From NCBI GenBank assembly GCA_021732415.1, contig JAKFVC010000044.1:18327-82326 (forward strand): a stretch of DNA of 64,000 bases. The letters run 5' to 3'. Numbering within the stretch: the first letter of the stretch is position 1; every line of letters starts with the position of its first letter. The notes beneath the pieces were generated by a model. It was not told the DNA's origin. It did not search any database and was given only the letters and a program-made list of their open reading frames with translations. The DNA is from Planctomycetaceae bacterium. GTDB lineage: Bacteria > Planctomycetota > Planctomycetia > Planctomycetales > Planctomycetaceae. The translations under genes and the position numbers were made by a program. Below, piece after piece: positions 28,035-37,320 of this stretch.

Positions 28035-28871
28035 TCACGACTTGACGCTACGTTTGCCCGGGGCTGCGGAAACGCCCTCGAGCCCGCCGCTGACGCGCAG
28101 CGTTTCACCCGTGATCCAACCCGCTTGGGGACTACACAGGAACGCCACGGCCTGTGCGATGTCGGTAGCCTCCCCCCAGCGGCCAAGGGGAATGGCGCTG
28201 CGGACGCGGTCGATCATCTGCTGTTCCGTGAGATTCAGACTTTGGCAACGTTGAGCCATCACCGTCTGATTAAATTCGGTATACACGGGCCCCGGGCAAA
28301 CGGCATTCACACGCACGCCGTACGCTGCCAGTTCGAGAGCCAAACTGCGAGTCAAACTGAGCACCCCCGCTTTGGCGACATTGTAGGCGGCCACCAGCGC
28401 TGCAGGATTCTGGCCGTTGATCGACGAGATATTCACAATCGAACCGGACTCCTGTTTTTCCATCATGCGAGCGGCGGCCCGGCAACAGAAGAAAGTCCCC
28501 GTCAAGGTGATACCAATCACTCGTTGCCATTCTTGATCTGAGAGTTCAGAGACTGGCGTGACAGTCTGCCCGACTCCCGCGTTGTTCACTAGTATGTCTA
28601 AACGCGTCGTGGAATCTGCAATATTCTGAAAGCAGCGATCGACGGCAGCACTGTCGGCAATGTCGAGAAAGAGATAGGAGACATTGAGATCCCGCTGTTG
28701 CAGCGCGCGAGCTGCGGCGGTTCCCTTCTCTTCCTGCCGGTCGCCAATGATTACGTGAGCTCCACGTTTCGCCAGCACTTCGGCGATGCTGAGCCCCAAG
28801 CCTTGAGCTGCTCCCGTGACTAAAGCGACTTTACCATTGAGATCTCGCGGAGTGATATCCGACTCGTTCAT
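28035..28871 (-). CDS. Short-chain dehydrogenase/reductase (SDR), distal gene of the operon
   Basis: The product has 278 residues. Classical SDR marks are present: VTGAAQGLG (cofactor loop, from residue 18), DRQ after the second strand, LVNNAGVG, IVNISS and the catalytic YNVAK (Tyr-x-x-x-Lys). The C-terminus has the usual CPGPVYTE and WITGE..RVSGG motifs. Asp at the end of the second strand favours NAD over NADP. GAGG precedes the start. It is the last gene of the AraC-led minus-strand run and probably oxidises a sugar or polyol intermediate of that pathway. Confidence 0.9.
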   Translation of the reverse strand: MNESDITPRDLNGKVALVTGAAQGLGLSIAEVLAKRGAHVIIGDRQEEKGTAAARALQQRDLNVSYLFLDIADSAAVDRCFQNIADSTTRLDILVNNAGVGQTVTPVSELSDQEWQRVIGITLTGTFFCCRAAARMMEKQESGSIVNISSINGQNPAALVAAYNVAKAGVLSLTRSLALELAAYGVRVNAVCPGPVYTEFNQTVMAQRCQSLNLTEQQMIDRVRSAIPLGRWGEATDIAQAVAFLCSPQAGWITGETLRVSGGLEGVSAAPGKRSVKS

Positions 28872-28911
28872 ATAAGTGCCTCGCTAGAGATTGTTTTCTA
28901 TTGGTGACGTT

Positions 28912-29697
28912 TCAATATGGCCACGGACCTTGCGACCAGAGGCCACCGTCCACATATAGTGTTTGTGCTGAAATGTGACTTGCGGCCGGGCTGGCCAGAA
29001 AGACGACGGCGTCGGCGACATGACTTACTTCACCTATCTGGCGCAGCGGAGTCAGCGGGATCCATGTTTTGGCATAGTCGGGGGCTTCTTGTTTCGTCCG
29101 TTCGATTTCGATCGCTCCCGGGGCCACGCAATTGACTCGAATCCGATGCGGTCCCAACTCCACCGCGGCGACTTTGGTCAAGGCATCAATGCCCCCTTTG
29201 GAAGCGGAATAGTCGACGAGATTTGGGAATGGCGTCTTATTGGCTCCTGATCCGATATTGATGATCGAACCACCCTCGCCATCAGCAATCATCAGTCGTG
29301 CGGCCTGCTGGGTACACAGAAAGCAGCCTTTCAGATTGGTTCGAATGGTGCGGTCCCAGTCTTGTTCACTTAGTTCTACCAGAGATGCCCAGGTTTGCAC
29401 TCCAGCGTTGTTGACGAGGAGCTCGATGCGGCCGATCGTTTCCGAAATCTTGGCGAACATCGCCTGCACTTCCGCGCCGTCGCCAATGTCGGCTTGCATC
29501 GTCCAGCATTCGCGCTGTAATGCACGCACCGCAGTGGCTGTCTCAGCTGCGCCCGTTTCATCCCGGTTATAATTGATGATGATATTCCAGCCGGCTGCGG
29601 CGAGACCAATCGCGATCCCGCGGCCGACTCCCTTGCTGGCACCTGTGACGAGTGCCAGCTTCTGCTTGGCGTTCTCATTTAAGGGTTCAGATGGCAT
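28912..29697 (-). CDS. Short-chain dehydrogenase/reductase (SDR, FabG-like)
   Basis: The product has 261 residues with VTGASKGVG, NYNRDE after the second strand, LVNNAGVQ, IINIGS and the active-site YSASK. The C-terminus shows CVAPGAIEIE and ISAQTLYVDGG. It begins 1 nt after the stop of the Gfo/Idh/MocA gene, so the two are surely cotranscribed; 40 nt separate it from the following SDR. The two SDRs differ enough to catalyse different steps. A role in sugar acid or polyol oxidation is inferred from context. Confidence 0.9.
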   Translation of the reverse strand: MPSEPLNENAKQKLALVTGASKGVGRGIAIGLAAAGWNIIINYNRDETGAAETATAVRALQRECWTMQADIGDGAEVQAMFAKISETIGRIELLVNNAGVQTWASLVELSEQDWDRTIRTNLKGCFLCTQQAARLMIADGEGGSIINIGSGANKTPFPNLVDYSASKGGIDALTKVAAVELGPHRIRVNCVAPGAIEIERTKQEAPDYAKTWIPLTPLRQIGEVSHVADAVVFLASPAASHISAQTLYVDGGLWSQGPWPY

Positions 29698-29698
29698 A

Positions 29699-30859
29699 TT
29701 ACATCGTCACCCAACTTGAGCCGTTTTCACAAGATTCCACAGCCGCATAAATGAACTGCATACCACGCAGGCCGTCATAGACGGTTGGAAAATCATATTC
29801 TTCGGTGGTCATCGGCTTGCCATCTATCGTTCGCCGAATCGCACGCACAACATCACAGTAGATCGTGGCGAAGGCTTCTAAGTATCCCTCGGGGTGACCG
29901 GTCGGAATACGCGTGCAGGACTTGGCGGCATCGCTCAGATAGCCTTGGCCGCGGGTGAGTGTCTGCCGCGGCTCGCCATAACGATAGAGTTCCAGATAGT
30001 TTGGATTCTCTTGCGCCCAGATGACTGCACCGCGCTCGGCATAAATCTTCAGTTTGAGACCATTTTCTTCGCCCGTACAAACTTGGCTGATCACCAGCAC
30101 GCCCTTGCCTCCGGCCTTGAAACGGAGCAACGCATTGACGTCCTCGTCGAGTTTACGGTCGGGAAGAAACGTGCTCTTGTCGGCACACAAGGCGGTGATC
30201 GGATCACTGGTGACGTATTCCAGAAGATTCACGCAATGCGTGCCCACGTCTCCCAGTGTCCCGCCGATTCCCGACTGTGCCGGATCGACGCGCCAGGCCG
30301 CCTGCTTTTGTCCCAGCTTCTCGTGCGGCACCATGAGAAAGTCTTGCAGGTACTCGACGACGACTTTGCGCACCTGCCCCATTTCGCCCGAGCGAAACAG
30401 GTGTCTCGCGTGGCGCACCAGCGGGTGCCCGGTGTAGTTGTGAGTCAGGGCAAACACCAACTTCGATTGCTCGACGATCTTGACAAGCTGTCGTGCTTCC
30501 TCGAGCGTGTAGGTCATCGGCTTATCACACACGACATGAATGCCCGCTTTGAGAAACGTCTCGGCCACGGCGAAGTGCGAGACGTTCGGTGTCACGATAC
30601 TTACGAAATCAATGCGTTCCCCAGGAGGCAACGCCGCTTCGGACGCGGCCATTTCCTGATAGGTGGCGTAACACCGTTGCGGCGAGAGATAGAGTTCTTC
30701 GCCAGTGCGGAGCGTCTTTTCGTGACTTTGCGAGAAGGACCCGGCCACGAGTTCAACCTGGCCGTCCAACACTGCACACAGGCGATGCACTCCGCCAATG
30801 AATGCACCGGGTCCGCCCCCGACCATCCCCATCCGTAATTTGCGTTTCCAGCTTTCCAC
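29699..30859 (-). CDS. Gfo/Idh/MocA-family oxidoreductase (cytoplasmic)
   Basis: The product has 386 residues from a GTG at 30859, preceded by AGGTGG 5 nt upstream. The open frame reaches 30937, but that extra stretch is encoded by a family I repeat, so I reject the longer start. The Rossmann motif is MGMVGGGPGAFIGGVH, followed by VTPNVSHF and VCDKPMTYTLEEA (the DKP form of the EKP motif). The substrate domain has GGTLGDVGTHCVNL with the His expected at the active site. There is no export signal, unlike the paralogue at 14067. Position after an isomerase-like gene suggests it oxidises a sugar or inositol derivative. Confidence 0.88.
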   Translation of the reverse strand: MESWKRKLRMGMVGGGPGAFIGGVHRLCAVLDGQVELVAGSFSQSHEKTLRTGEELYLSPQRCYATYQEMAASEAALPPGERIDFVSIVTPNVSHFAVAETFLKAGIHVVCDKPMTYTLEEARQLVKIVEQSKLVFALTHNYTGHPLVRHARHLFRSGEMGQVRKVVVEYLQDFLMVPHEKLGQKQAAWRVDPAQSGIGGTLGDVGTHCVNLLEYVTSDPITALCADKSTFLPDRKLDEDVNALLRFKAGGKGVLVISQVCTGEENGLKLKIYAERGAVIWAQENPNYLELYRYGEPRQTLTRGQGYLSDAAKSCTRIPTGHPEGYLEAFATIYCDVVRAIRRTIDGKPMTTEEYDFPTVYDGLRGMQFIYAAVESCENGSSWVTM

Positions 30860-30882
30860 GAGCCACCTGTTTCTGAAACTAC

Positions 30883-30950
30883 CGTAGAAGAAGTCATAAG
30901 ACTTCTTGAATGCGAGGCTGAATGCAGGAATTCTCACGAATTCTGCTACG
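30883..30950. repeat. REPIN-like inverted repeat, family I, copy 1
   Basis: The left half CGTAGAAGAAGTCATAAGAC onward folds AAGAAGTC-ATAA-GACTTCTT. The right half, read on the minus strand, is CGTAGCAGAATTCGTGAGAA onward and folds AGAATTC-GTGA-GAATTCT. A G-C pair in one stem is replaced by T-A in the other. GTAG is at each outer foot. The second copy at 48311 is split by a family A element. It lies between the isomerase and oxidoreductase genes of one operon. Confidence 0.8.
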
Positions 30951-30952
30951 AA

Positions 30953-32002
30953 TTATTCCAAGCCAAGGATTTGGCGATTGCGTTTGAGATCGGCTGTTGA
31001 GCCGGCGAAATCATCGAATGCCACGTCGGTGGCTTCGATGATGTGGCGGGCCACAAACGGGGCTCCTTCCGCCGCTCCTTGAGCGGGGCTTTTCACGCAA
31101 CATTCCCACTCAACCACGGCCCAGCCGTCATAGCCGGCTTCGGTTAGTAGTGTAAAGACGCGGTTAAAGTCCACCTGCCCGTCGCCCAGCGATCGGAACC
31201 GTCCGGCACGCGTCGCCCATGGCTGGTAACCACCATAGACTCCGACGCGACCATTCGGGCGAAACTCGGCATCTTTCACATGGAAGCCGCTGATGCGGTC
31301 GGCGTAGAGTTCGATGAACTGGCAGTAGTCTAATTGCTGCAGAAGCAAGTGGCTGGGATCGTAATTGATGCAGGCCGCGGGGTGATCGTTGGTGTGTTCG
31401 AGAAACATTTCGAACGTAGCGCCGTCGTAGAGGTCGGAGCCTGGATGAAGTTCATAGCCGAACTTGCAGCCGTGTTCCTCGGCCAGGTCGAGCAGCGGAC
31501 GCCAGCGTTTGGCGAGTTCGCCGAAGGCCTCTTCGATCAACCCGGGGGGACGTTGCGGCCACGGATAAACCAGGTGCCAGGCAAAGCCGCCGGAGAGGAC
31601 CGGGATATTCTGCGTGCCCAGGTTGGCCGAGGCCAGAACGCACTTCTTGAGTTCACCCGTGGCCCACTCGGTGCGGGCAGTTCCGCTCAAGCCCGCGGGG
31701 TGAAATCCTGCAAACAACTGTTCGTAAGCGGGATGCACTGCCAGGACCTGCCCTTGCAAATAACCGGCGATCTCGGTCACCTGCAAACCCATCTCGGCCA
31801 ACTCGCCGCGATAGTTGTCGCAATAGGTTTTCGAGCTGGCTGCCAGGTCGAGATCGATCACTCGCCGATCCCAGGCGGGGATCTGCAAGCCCTTGTAGCC
31901 CAGGTTAGCGAACCAGTTGGCAATCGATTTGAGTGAGTTAAACGGCGGCTCATCGCGCAAAAACTGGGCGAGAAATACGGCGGGTCCCTGAATTTTCGAC
32001 AT
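30953..32002 (-). CDS. Sugar phosphate isomerase/epimerase-like TIM-barrel protein
   Basis: The product has 349 residues with AGGAGA upstream of ATG 32002. It shows the xylose-isomerase-like (AP endonuclease family 2) pattern: NLGYKGLQIPAW, LGTQNIPVLSGG, CKFGYELHPGSDLYDG, CINYDPSHLLLQQLDY (the metal-binding D-P-S-H), FHVKDAEF and GWAVVEWECC (metal-binding Glu). These are the acidic and His residues that hold a divalent metal. It is the second gene of the AraC-headed operon and likely interconverts keto and aldo sugars, or acts in inositol breakdown; which one is not visible. Confidence 0.87.
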   Translation of the reverse strand: MSKIQGPAVFLAQFLRDEPPFNSLKSIANWFANLGYKGLQIPAWDRRVIDLDLAASSKTYCDNYRGELAEMGLQVTEIAGYLQGQVLAVHPAYEQLFAGFHPAGLSGTARTEWATGELKKCVLASANLGTQNIPVLSGGFAWHLVYPWPQRPPGLIEEAFGELAKRWRPLLDLAEEHGCKFGYELHPGSDLYDGATFEMFLEHTNDHPAACINYDPSHLLLQQLDYCQFIELYADRISGFHVKDAEFRPNGRVGVYGGYQPWATRAGRFRSLGDGQVDFNRVFTLLTEAGYDGWAVVEWECCVKSPAQGAAEGAPFVARHIIEATDVAFDDFAGSTADLKRNRQILGLE

Positions 32003-32064
32003 GGATTATGTTCTCCTGAATGGATGGTACCGACATTCAAACCGTCGCCGCCAGCCATTTTCGA

Positions 32065-32997
32065 TTACGGCTTTGCTGTTTTCGATCTGCGTTGCAAATA
32101 GGTCCCGGGGGACATGCCCGTGAAGGCGCGAAACGTGGCGTTAAAATGACTTAGACTCTCAAACCCGACGGCCAACGCGGCCTGCGTCACGTTACATTCC
32201 GAGGTGCTCAGCAATGCCACCGCTTGTTGTACCCGATACCCCTGCATATAGCGCGACCACGGGACCCCCAGCGCTTCACGAAACAAGACTTTCAGTCGCG
32301 ATTCACTCACGCCAATCTCTTGGGCGATGTCCCGCGCGTAAACTGGTTCCGCAAAGTGGGCTCGCAGGTAACAGAGGGCCTGATTCACGAGTTCCCATTT
32401 GGGCGAAACTTCGGTTCCCTCAATCTCCTGACCCGTTCGACTTTCCGAACGGATCAGTTCTACGAGCATCTCCATCAGCAGGGTCCGCAGTCGAATTTCG
32501 CGTCCCAGTTCCTGGCCGGCGAATTCCACTTGAATGTCACGAAATCCCGTTAGCAGTCGATTTCGCGCGGCAGCGGGTAGACGCACCAGACGCCGATTGA
32601 GATCTTGCCGCACCGTAAACCGACGCAGGATGTGCAGTCCGTCAAAGTTCGGGCCCATTTCGCATAGCAAGCTGGGTAAGAAGTAGATCGCAGTCCCCTG
32701 TAACGGGAATTGCATGATCTTAAAGCAATGGGGCACTCCGGGGCCGGCAACAAACAGATCGCCCGGTCGACGCAGGCCCTGCTCGAGCTCCACATATTCG
32801 ATGCCGGTGCCGCTGGAGTGTAGGCCCAGTTCGCAGTAGGGATGACGCTCGGGTTGCGTCAACTGCGGGCCATCGGAAAGAACCTCGAAGTGCTTGACCG
32901 CGATCGGCGATTGTGGCGTGAGTTGAGGGCCAACTTCGTCCACCATCGACAGCCAGGAGAGATCGGTTATCGCGGTTGCGCTGGGTTTCTTGGGCAT
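32065..32997 (-). CDS. AraC-family transcriptional regulator
   Basis: The product has 310 residues. The N-terminal half is a cupin-type sensor (CELGLHSSGTGIEY, LRRPGDLFVAGPGVPHCF). The C-terminal 100 residues are the double helix-turn-helix: YARDIAQEIGVSESRLKVLF and then VTQAALAVGFESLSHFNATF, ending in the family signature FTGMSPGTYL. It lies 62 nt upstream of the isomerase gene in the same direction and likely controls that operon in response to a sugar. A family C REPIN stands 12 nt upstream of its start codon. Confidence 0.92.
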   Translation of the reverse strand: MPKKPSATAITDLSWLSMVDEVGPQLTPQSPIAVKHFEVLSDGPQLTQPERHPYCELGLHSSGTGIEYVELEQGLRRPGDLFVAGPGVPHCFKIMQFPLQGTAIYFLPSLLCEMGPNFDGLHILRRFTVRQDLNRRLVRLPAAARNRLLTGFRDIQVEFAGQELGREIRLRTLLMEMLVELIRSESRTGQEIEGTEVSPKWELVNQALCYLRAHFAEPVYARDIAQEIGVSESRLKVLFREALGVPWSRYMQGYRVQQAVALLSTSECNVTQAALAVGFESLSHFNATFRAFTGMSPGTYLQRRSKTAKP

Positions 32998-33008
32998 CGC
33001 ATTGGGCC

Positions 33009-33073
33009 GTAGCCACGCTCGCCAGAGCGTGGGAATGATGCGGCAAAGCCCACGTTCTGGCGAACGTGGCTAC
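33009..33073. repeat. REPIN-like inverted repeat, family C, copy 1
   Basis: It begins GTAGCCACGCTC and ends GAACGTGGCTAC. The left hairpin is CCACGCTC-GCCA-GAGCGTGG; the right, on the minus strand, is CCACGTTC-GCCA-GAACGTGG. The tetraloop is the same while one stem pair changes from C-G to T-A. It lies in the leader of the AraC gene. Confidence 0.9.
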
Positions 33074-33129
33074 GACGCTCAGTATAGAAATGCAGGTACT
33101 CGAATGGCAGGCTGCTTACAGGTGGTCGA

Positions 33130-33570
33130 TCACGGTTTCAGGTTCCTGTTGATCGCGGACATGCCGGACTCCACGTCCACCGTTAGGCCGGAGGTTTTGG
33201 GGTCCGTGAATTTCTCCGGGATCAGGCTTGGGCCGGGCTTGGGATAGAGGTCCTTGGGTGAAGGTTCCGGCGTATCGCGAGATTCGATACGCACGGCGTA
33301 TTTCCCGGCAACCACACCCTGAGCATCCACCGTCGTGAGCATGGTGAACTTGCCGTTGTTGATCTGGCCAGTCGCTGGCTGACCGGCTGGTTCCTCGGGG
33401 AGAAAGAACACGGTGCCGCTTTCGAGAGGCTCGTTTTCCAGAGAGACGGAGCCGCTGACAGGCACCAAGTTCTTGATCGCAGCTACGTCACTTCCGCTGC
33501 AACCCGCCAGGAAGAACAGGCACAGCACGGTCGCGATCTGCCCATTGCCTTTCGATGATAGTGTCGCCAT
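33130..33570 (-). CDS. Small lipoprotein with carboxypeptidase-regulatory-like (transthyretin-type) domain
   Basis: The product has 146 residues with a lipoprotein signal ending LFFLAGC (Cys24). The rest has the planctomycete pattern VSGSVSLENEPLESGTVFFLPE, then GKFTMLT and GVVAGKYAVRIES, a small beta-sandwich. Such lipoproteins are regularly encoded just downstream of a DUF1559 pseudopilin-like gene, as here. The function is unknown; envelope location is clear from the lipobox. Confidence 0.85.
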   Translation of the reverse strand: MATLSSKGNGQIATVLCLFFLAGCSGSDVAAIKNLVPVSGSVSLENEPLESGTVFFLPEEPAGQPATGQINNGKFTMLTTVDAQGVVAGKYAVRIESRDTPEPSPKDLYPKPGPSLIPEKFTDPKTSGLTVDVESGMSAINRNLKP

Positions 33571-33628
33571 TCTCTACTCCAGATGACGTCGGATATTGCT
33601 CTAAATAACGGGCGACTGAAGTTAACTT

Positions 33629-33661
33629 GGTGAGCCCAACCCTCACGGGAGTGGGCTCACC
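33629..33661 (-). terminator. Hairpin between the DUF1559 and lipoprotein genes
   Basis: GGTGAGCCCA and TGGGCTCACC form a perfect 10-bp stem around 13 nt. It stands in the 117-nt gap downstream of the DUF1559 gene and upstream of the lipoprotein gene, so it may set their relative expression as a partial terminator or RNA-stabilising stem. There is no T-tract. Confidence 0.5.
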
Positions 33662-33687
33662 GGGAGTGATACAACGTGGATACAGAC

Positions 33688-34638
<951 letters not shown>

Positions 34639-35179
34639 GGTAAGACTCCCTGCAGAAACTGACTACGAAAAGATCGCTATACAAGCGCGAGAAATGTCGG
34701 CAATCAAACGAAATCGAGATCTGGAAACGAATGATCGGCCACCGCCAAAATTCAGTTTTCAGGTTTACTGCTGGTTAGTTCAAATCGCGCCGCGGAAGAA
34801 CTGCGGCAGAAGTACGTGGGACCGTCAAACTCCACCATGAATATGGGCTCTCACGAAAACGATATCGCCCTTGAGGCAAGCATCGCTACCGTTTTTCGGC
34901 TAACGCTTTGCTGTTTTCGACCGTCAAGTCAACGTGGGGTCGCTGTTGACGGCTTTGTAAAGGGTTCGTCTGAGTTCCCAGTCGCAGGCCTCTGGACAGC
35001 GGACCTTGTGGAGGTTGAACCCGCATGGAGCCTGAACAGTCTTGCCAAATGATCACGTCGTGTACATAATGGAATAAGGGGAATCCATTGAGCCCCCGCC
35101 GCCGGAAATGGCATGTCAAGAGTGGCTAGCTGGGACGCAGGCAGTACGTCTCGTACACGACTTGTGGAAGGCGACAAAC
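34639..35179. other. Gene-free stretch
   Basis: This holds 541 nt between the divergent DUF1559 gene and the small plus-strand protein. Open frames of 78 and 77 codons run on opposite strands over the same bases (34816-35052 and 34886-35119), with no ribosome site and no recognisable features. I see no inverted repeat. Confidence 0.5.
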
Positions 35180-35446
35180 ATGACCGAATACCTTTTTGTC
35201 GGCGGCCCCCTCGATGGCGAGCGTCATCGAGTTCACTCTAACACGAACCGCCTGGCCATTTTCGATGAGTACGGGAGCTTGGTGTTCTATTATCCCGGCA
35301 CGTATCAGTTTCCGTCTCTGCAGCCTCACCAGGCGGCGATTGGCATTACGGCTTTTGTCGTCGATGGTCGCATTGAAGAGTTTGCCAACCGGCTGTGGCT
35401 GATGGCAAAACAACCTCAATATGCCGATCTCGTGCATCTCAGCTAG
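35180..35446 (+). CDS. Small conserved-looking hypothetical protein (88 aa)
   Basis: The ATG at 35180 is preceded by GGAAGG at good spacing; the frame extends 24 codons further upstream without one. The sequence MTEYLFVGGPLDGERHRV, then LVFYYPG and an AAIGITAFVVDG strand, looks like a compact alpha/beta protein. The GGPLDGE motif recurs in short uncharacterised bacterial proteins, including phage-related ones, but I cannot assign a function. The gene stands alone and is followed at once by REPIN F. Confidence 0.65.
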   Translation: MTEYLFVGGPLDGERHRVHSNTNRLAIFDEYGSLVFYYPGTYQFPSLQPHQAAIGITAFVVDGRIEEFANRLWLMAKQPQYADLVHLS

Positions 35447-35466
35447 TGCTTAGTCACAGCAAAGAA

Positions 35467-35549
35467 TTGGGGTGCCACTGGCTCTGCCAGTGCTTTTCGC
35501 GGGTCAACTGACACCCTGCACTGGCAGAGCCAGTGGCACCCAACCCCAA
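35467..35549. repeat. REPIN-like inverted repeat, family F
   Basis: TTGGGGTGCCACTGGC and GCCAGTGGCACCCAACCCCA form the arms (with a short bulge). Each half folds CACTGGC-TCT-GCCAGTG. It occupies the gap between the 88-residue protein and the bc cluster. Confidence 0.85.
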
Positions 35550-35759
35550 TATCACGCGTTGACAAAGCACGAGTTGAGCGTTCGATCGAGTCGTCTGGAA
35601 CGCAGGCAGGCGACTTCGAACAGGCCCCCATTGACGCCGACCATTTGGAAATTCATTTGACATCTGATCGTCCGCCGTATAATTTAGGATAAAAGGATAT
35701 GTGTATCCGGTAATCCCGTTATGTGGGTGGTCTGTCCCTGCTTTTATGCGAGGTGTCCC

Positions 35760-36461
35760 ATGTTTGGCGTCGTGTTTCTGTCGCTGTTGGTGACAACTGT
35801 CGTGGCCTGCTGCATTGTTGCGGCGATGTTTGCGGATGTGGCATTTGCCCGTCCGGCGGTGGGATTGCGGTCCGCGATTGCGGCAAACAGGAGGCGTGGT
35901 GATTCTGCTCCTGGAAGTTTTGACGGTGCCGGGCTGGCGCTGCGGTTGGAGCAGACGGTCAGCCGGGTGATCACCAAGCTCGGGATGAAACCTGCAGTCG
36001 TCGCCACGTGCGATGCCGCCTGTCACGAGCGTGAAATTCAAGTCACGACGCCAGAAGTGCTGGCCATCGTGCAGGAATTGTACGACCAAAAACCGCCGGG
36101 GTTGGTCGATTCGATTCGTATGCAGGCACAACGGAATCAACTCGACCAGGATGGCAGATACCACTGCCCGCTGTTGATGTCCGGCGGCTTCTGCGCCTGT
36201 CAAACGGCCCGACCGGTTTCATGCAGAACCCGCTGCGTAGCAGGTGCCGACTCACCGGTTGAGGCCCAGTTGCTGGCGGATGCTGTCGGAACTGGCGTCA
36301 CCGAGGTCTTTCAAGACTGCCTGCAAGCATCGGGTCTGGACGATTCCCGATATGAATTGAATTATGCGCTGGCGCATGTTCTGGAAACCCCGCAAGCTGC
36401 CCGTCGCTGGGCGCGGGGAGAACAAATTCTCAAATCCGCAATAACGACCAGTAATGCCTGA
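35760..36461 (+). CDS. Cys-rich membrane-anchored protein, YkgJ-like metal-binding motif
   Basis: The product has 233 residues from ATG 35760 (GAGGTG upstream). One N-terminal membrane helix (VVFLSLLVTTVVACCIVAAM) leads into a soluble domain. The central stretch YHCPLLMSGGFCAC followed by RPVSCRTRC matches the spacing of YkgJ-type zinc- or iron-chelating proteins (CP.L..G.C....RP..CR). The gene directly precedes the Rieske and cytochrome b-c genes (130 nt to the Rieske start), so a role in assembling or maturing the iron-sulfur or haem subunits is a reasonable inference. I know of no characterised homologue in a bc operon. Confidence 0.65.
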   Translation: MFGVVFLSLLVTTVVACCIVAAMFADVAFARPAVGLRSAIAANRRRGDSAPGSFDGAGLALRLEQTVSRVITKLGMKPAVVATCDAACHEREIQVTTPEVLAIVQELYDQKPPGLVDSIRMQAQRNQLDQDGRYHCPLLMSGGFCACQTARPVSCRTRCVAGADSPVEAQLLADAVGTGVTEVFQDCLQASGLDDSRYELNYALAHVLETPQAARRWARGEQILKSAITTSNA

Positions 36462-36590
36462 TTCTGCCTGATATCGCCCCCGCTATGTTGTCCCTCGCCT
36501 GTGCCAGCCTTGCGAATTGCACCTACTCCGCCCTGCCCCCGCCGAGAGCCCAGTGCTTGTGGTCTCGCCTACCGTCCTGAGGCATCCATT

Positions 36591-37148
36591 ATGCAACGAC
36601 GAAATTTTCTGATCTGGGTCAGCCGCATGCTGGGATCCGCTGTTGCGGCACTCGTAGCATTGCCCGGAATACAGTACGTCTGGAGTACGCTGAGTTCCGA
36701 CACCTCGGTGTCTAATACTCGCCGTCGCATCGTCCGCTGGAAAGATTTGCGTCCGGGTGAACCGGTGCAGTTTTCGATTTACGGTGAACGGCGCGATGCC
36801 TGGCACATCGAACCGCAGCAGGTTATCGGCAGGGTCTGGCTGGTTCGTCAGCCGGAAGGAACATCTCCTGCCGCCCAGGGCGTGACGGCATTCACCAGCA
36901 TTTGCCCGCATATGGGGTGCCAGGTGCAAAAGTCGGCGGCGGATGCCAGCTTCGTCTGCCCCTGTCATCGCGCTGCGTTCAAACTCGACGGAAACCCATT
37001 ACAGCAGGGGGCCGAACGGAACCACACCCCCCGTGGTCTCGATCAACTGCCCTGTGAACTTGTCAAAGATGACGCGGGTGACTTGTGGGTCGAAGTCGAG
37101 TACCAACGGTTCGAACCTAGCTTGACCCGCAAAGTGATCAAGGCTTGA
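36591..37148 (+). CDS. Rieske [2Fe-2S] protein of a bc-type complex
   Basis: The product has 185 residues. RNFLIWVSR plus a membrane helix at about 12-32 (LGSAVAALVALPGIQYVW) anchor it. The cluster ligands are Cys105 and His107 in CPHMGC and Cys123 and His126 in CPCH, with Cys110 and Cys125 placed for the stabilising disulfide of high-potential Rieske proteins. The fold ends in GDLWVEVEYQRF. GAGG precedes ATG 36591. It is encoded 172 nt upstream of cytochrome b-c and would transfer electrons from quinol to the fused cytochrome c. The start is CPH rather than the more usual CTH, which does not affect ligation. Confidence 0.93.
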   Translation: MQRRNFLIWVSRMLGSAVAALVALPGIQYVWSTLSSDTSVSNTRRRIVRWKDLRPGEPVQFSIYGERRDAWHIEPQQVIGRVWLVRQPEGTSPAAQGVTAFTSICPHMGCQVQKSAADASFVCPCHRAAFKLDGNPLQQGAERNHTPRGLDQLPCELVKDDAGDLWVEVEYQRFEPSLTRKVIKA

Positions 37149-37204
37149 ACGAGCGCTGTGTTGCGCGTTGCGTTGAGCGCTCAGTCGAGATTGTCGCATT
37201 CAAC

Positions 37205-37269
37205 TTTCGCCATGCTCGCCAGAGGGTATGTTGACGGCATATCGCCCACACTCTGGCGAGCGTGGCAAA
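37205..37269. repeat. REPIN-like inverted repeat, family C, copy 2 (degenerate)
   Basis: TTTCGCCATGCTCGCCAGAG faces CTCTGGCGAGCGTGGCAAA. The GCCA loop of family C is kept in both halves, while the GTAGCC ends are eroded. It lies between the Rieske and cytochrome b-c genes. Confidence 0.65.
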
Positions 37270-37320
37270 TCCAGTGAGTGATGCCCCGATCCTGAAATTC
37301 CGTTTTGCGAGACCCTCCTC

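Noticed and set aside
34816..35119. Small genes on either strand in the gap after the DUF1559 gene
   Set aside because: The two frames overlap on opposite strands, have no ribosome site and no plausible protein features.
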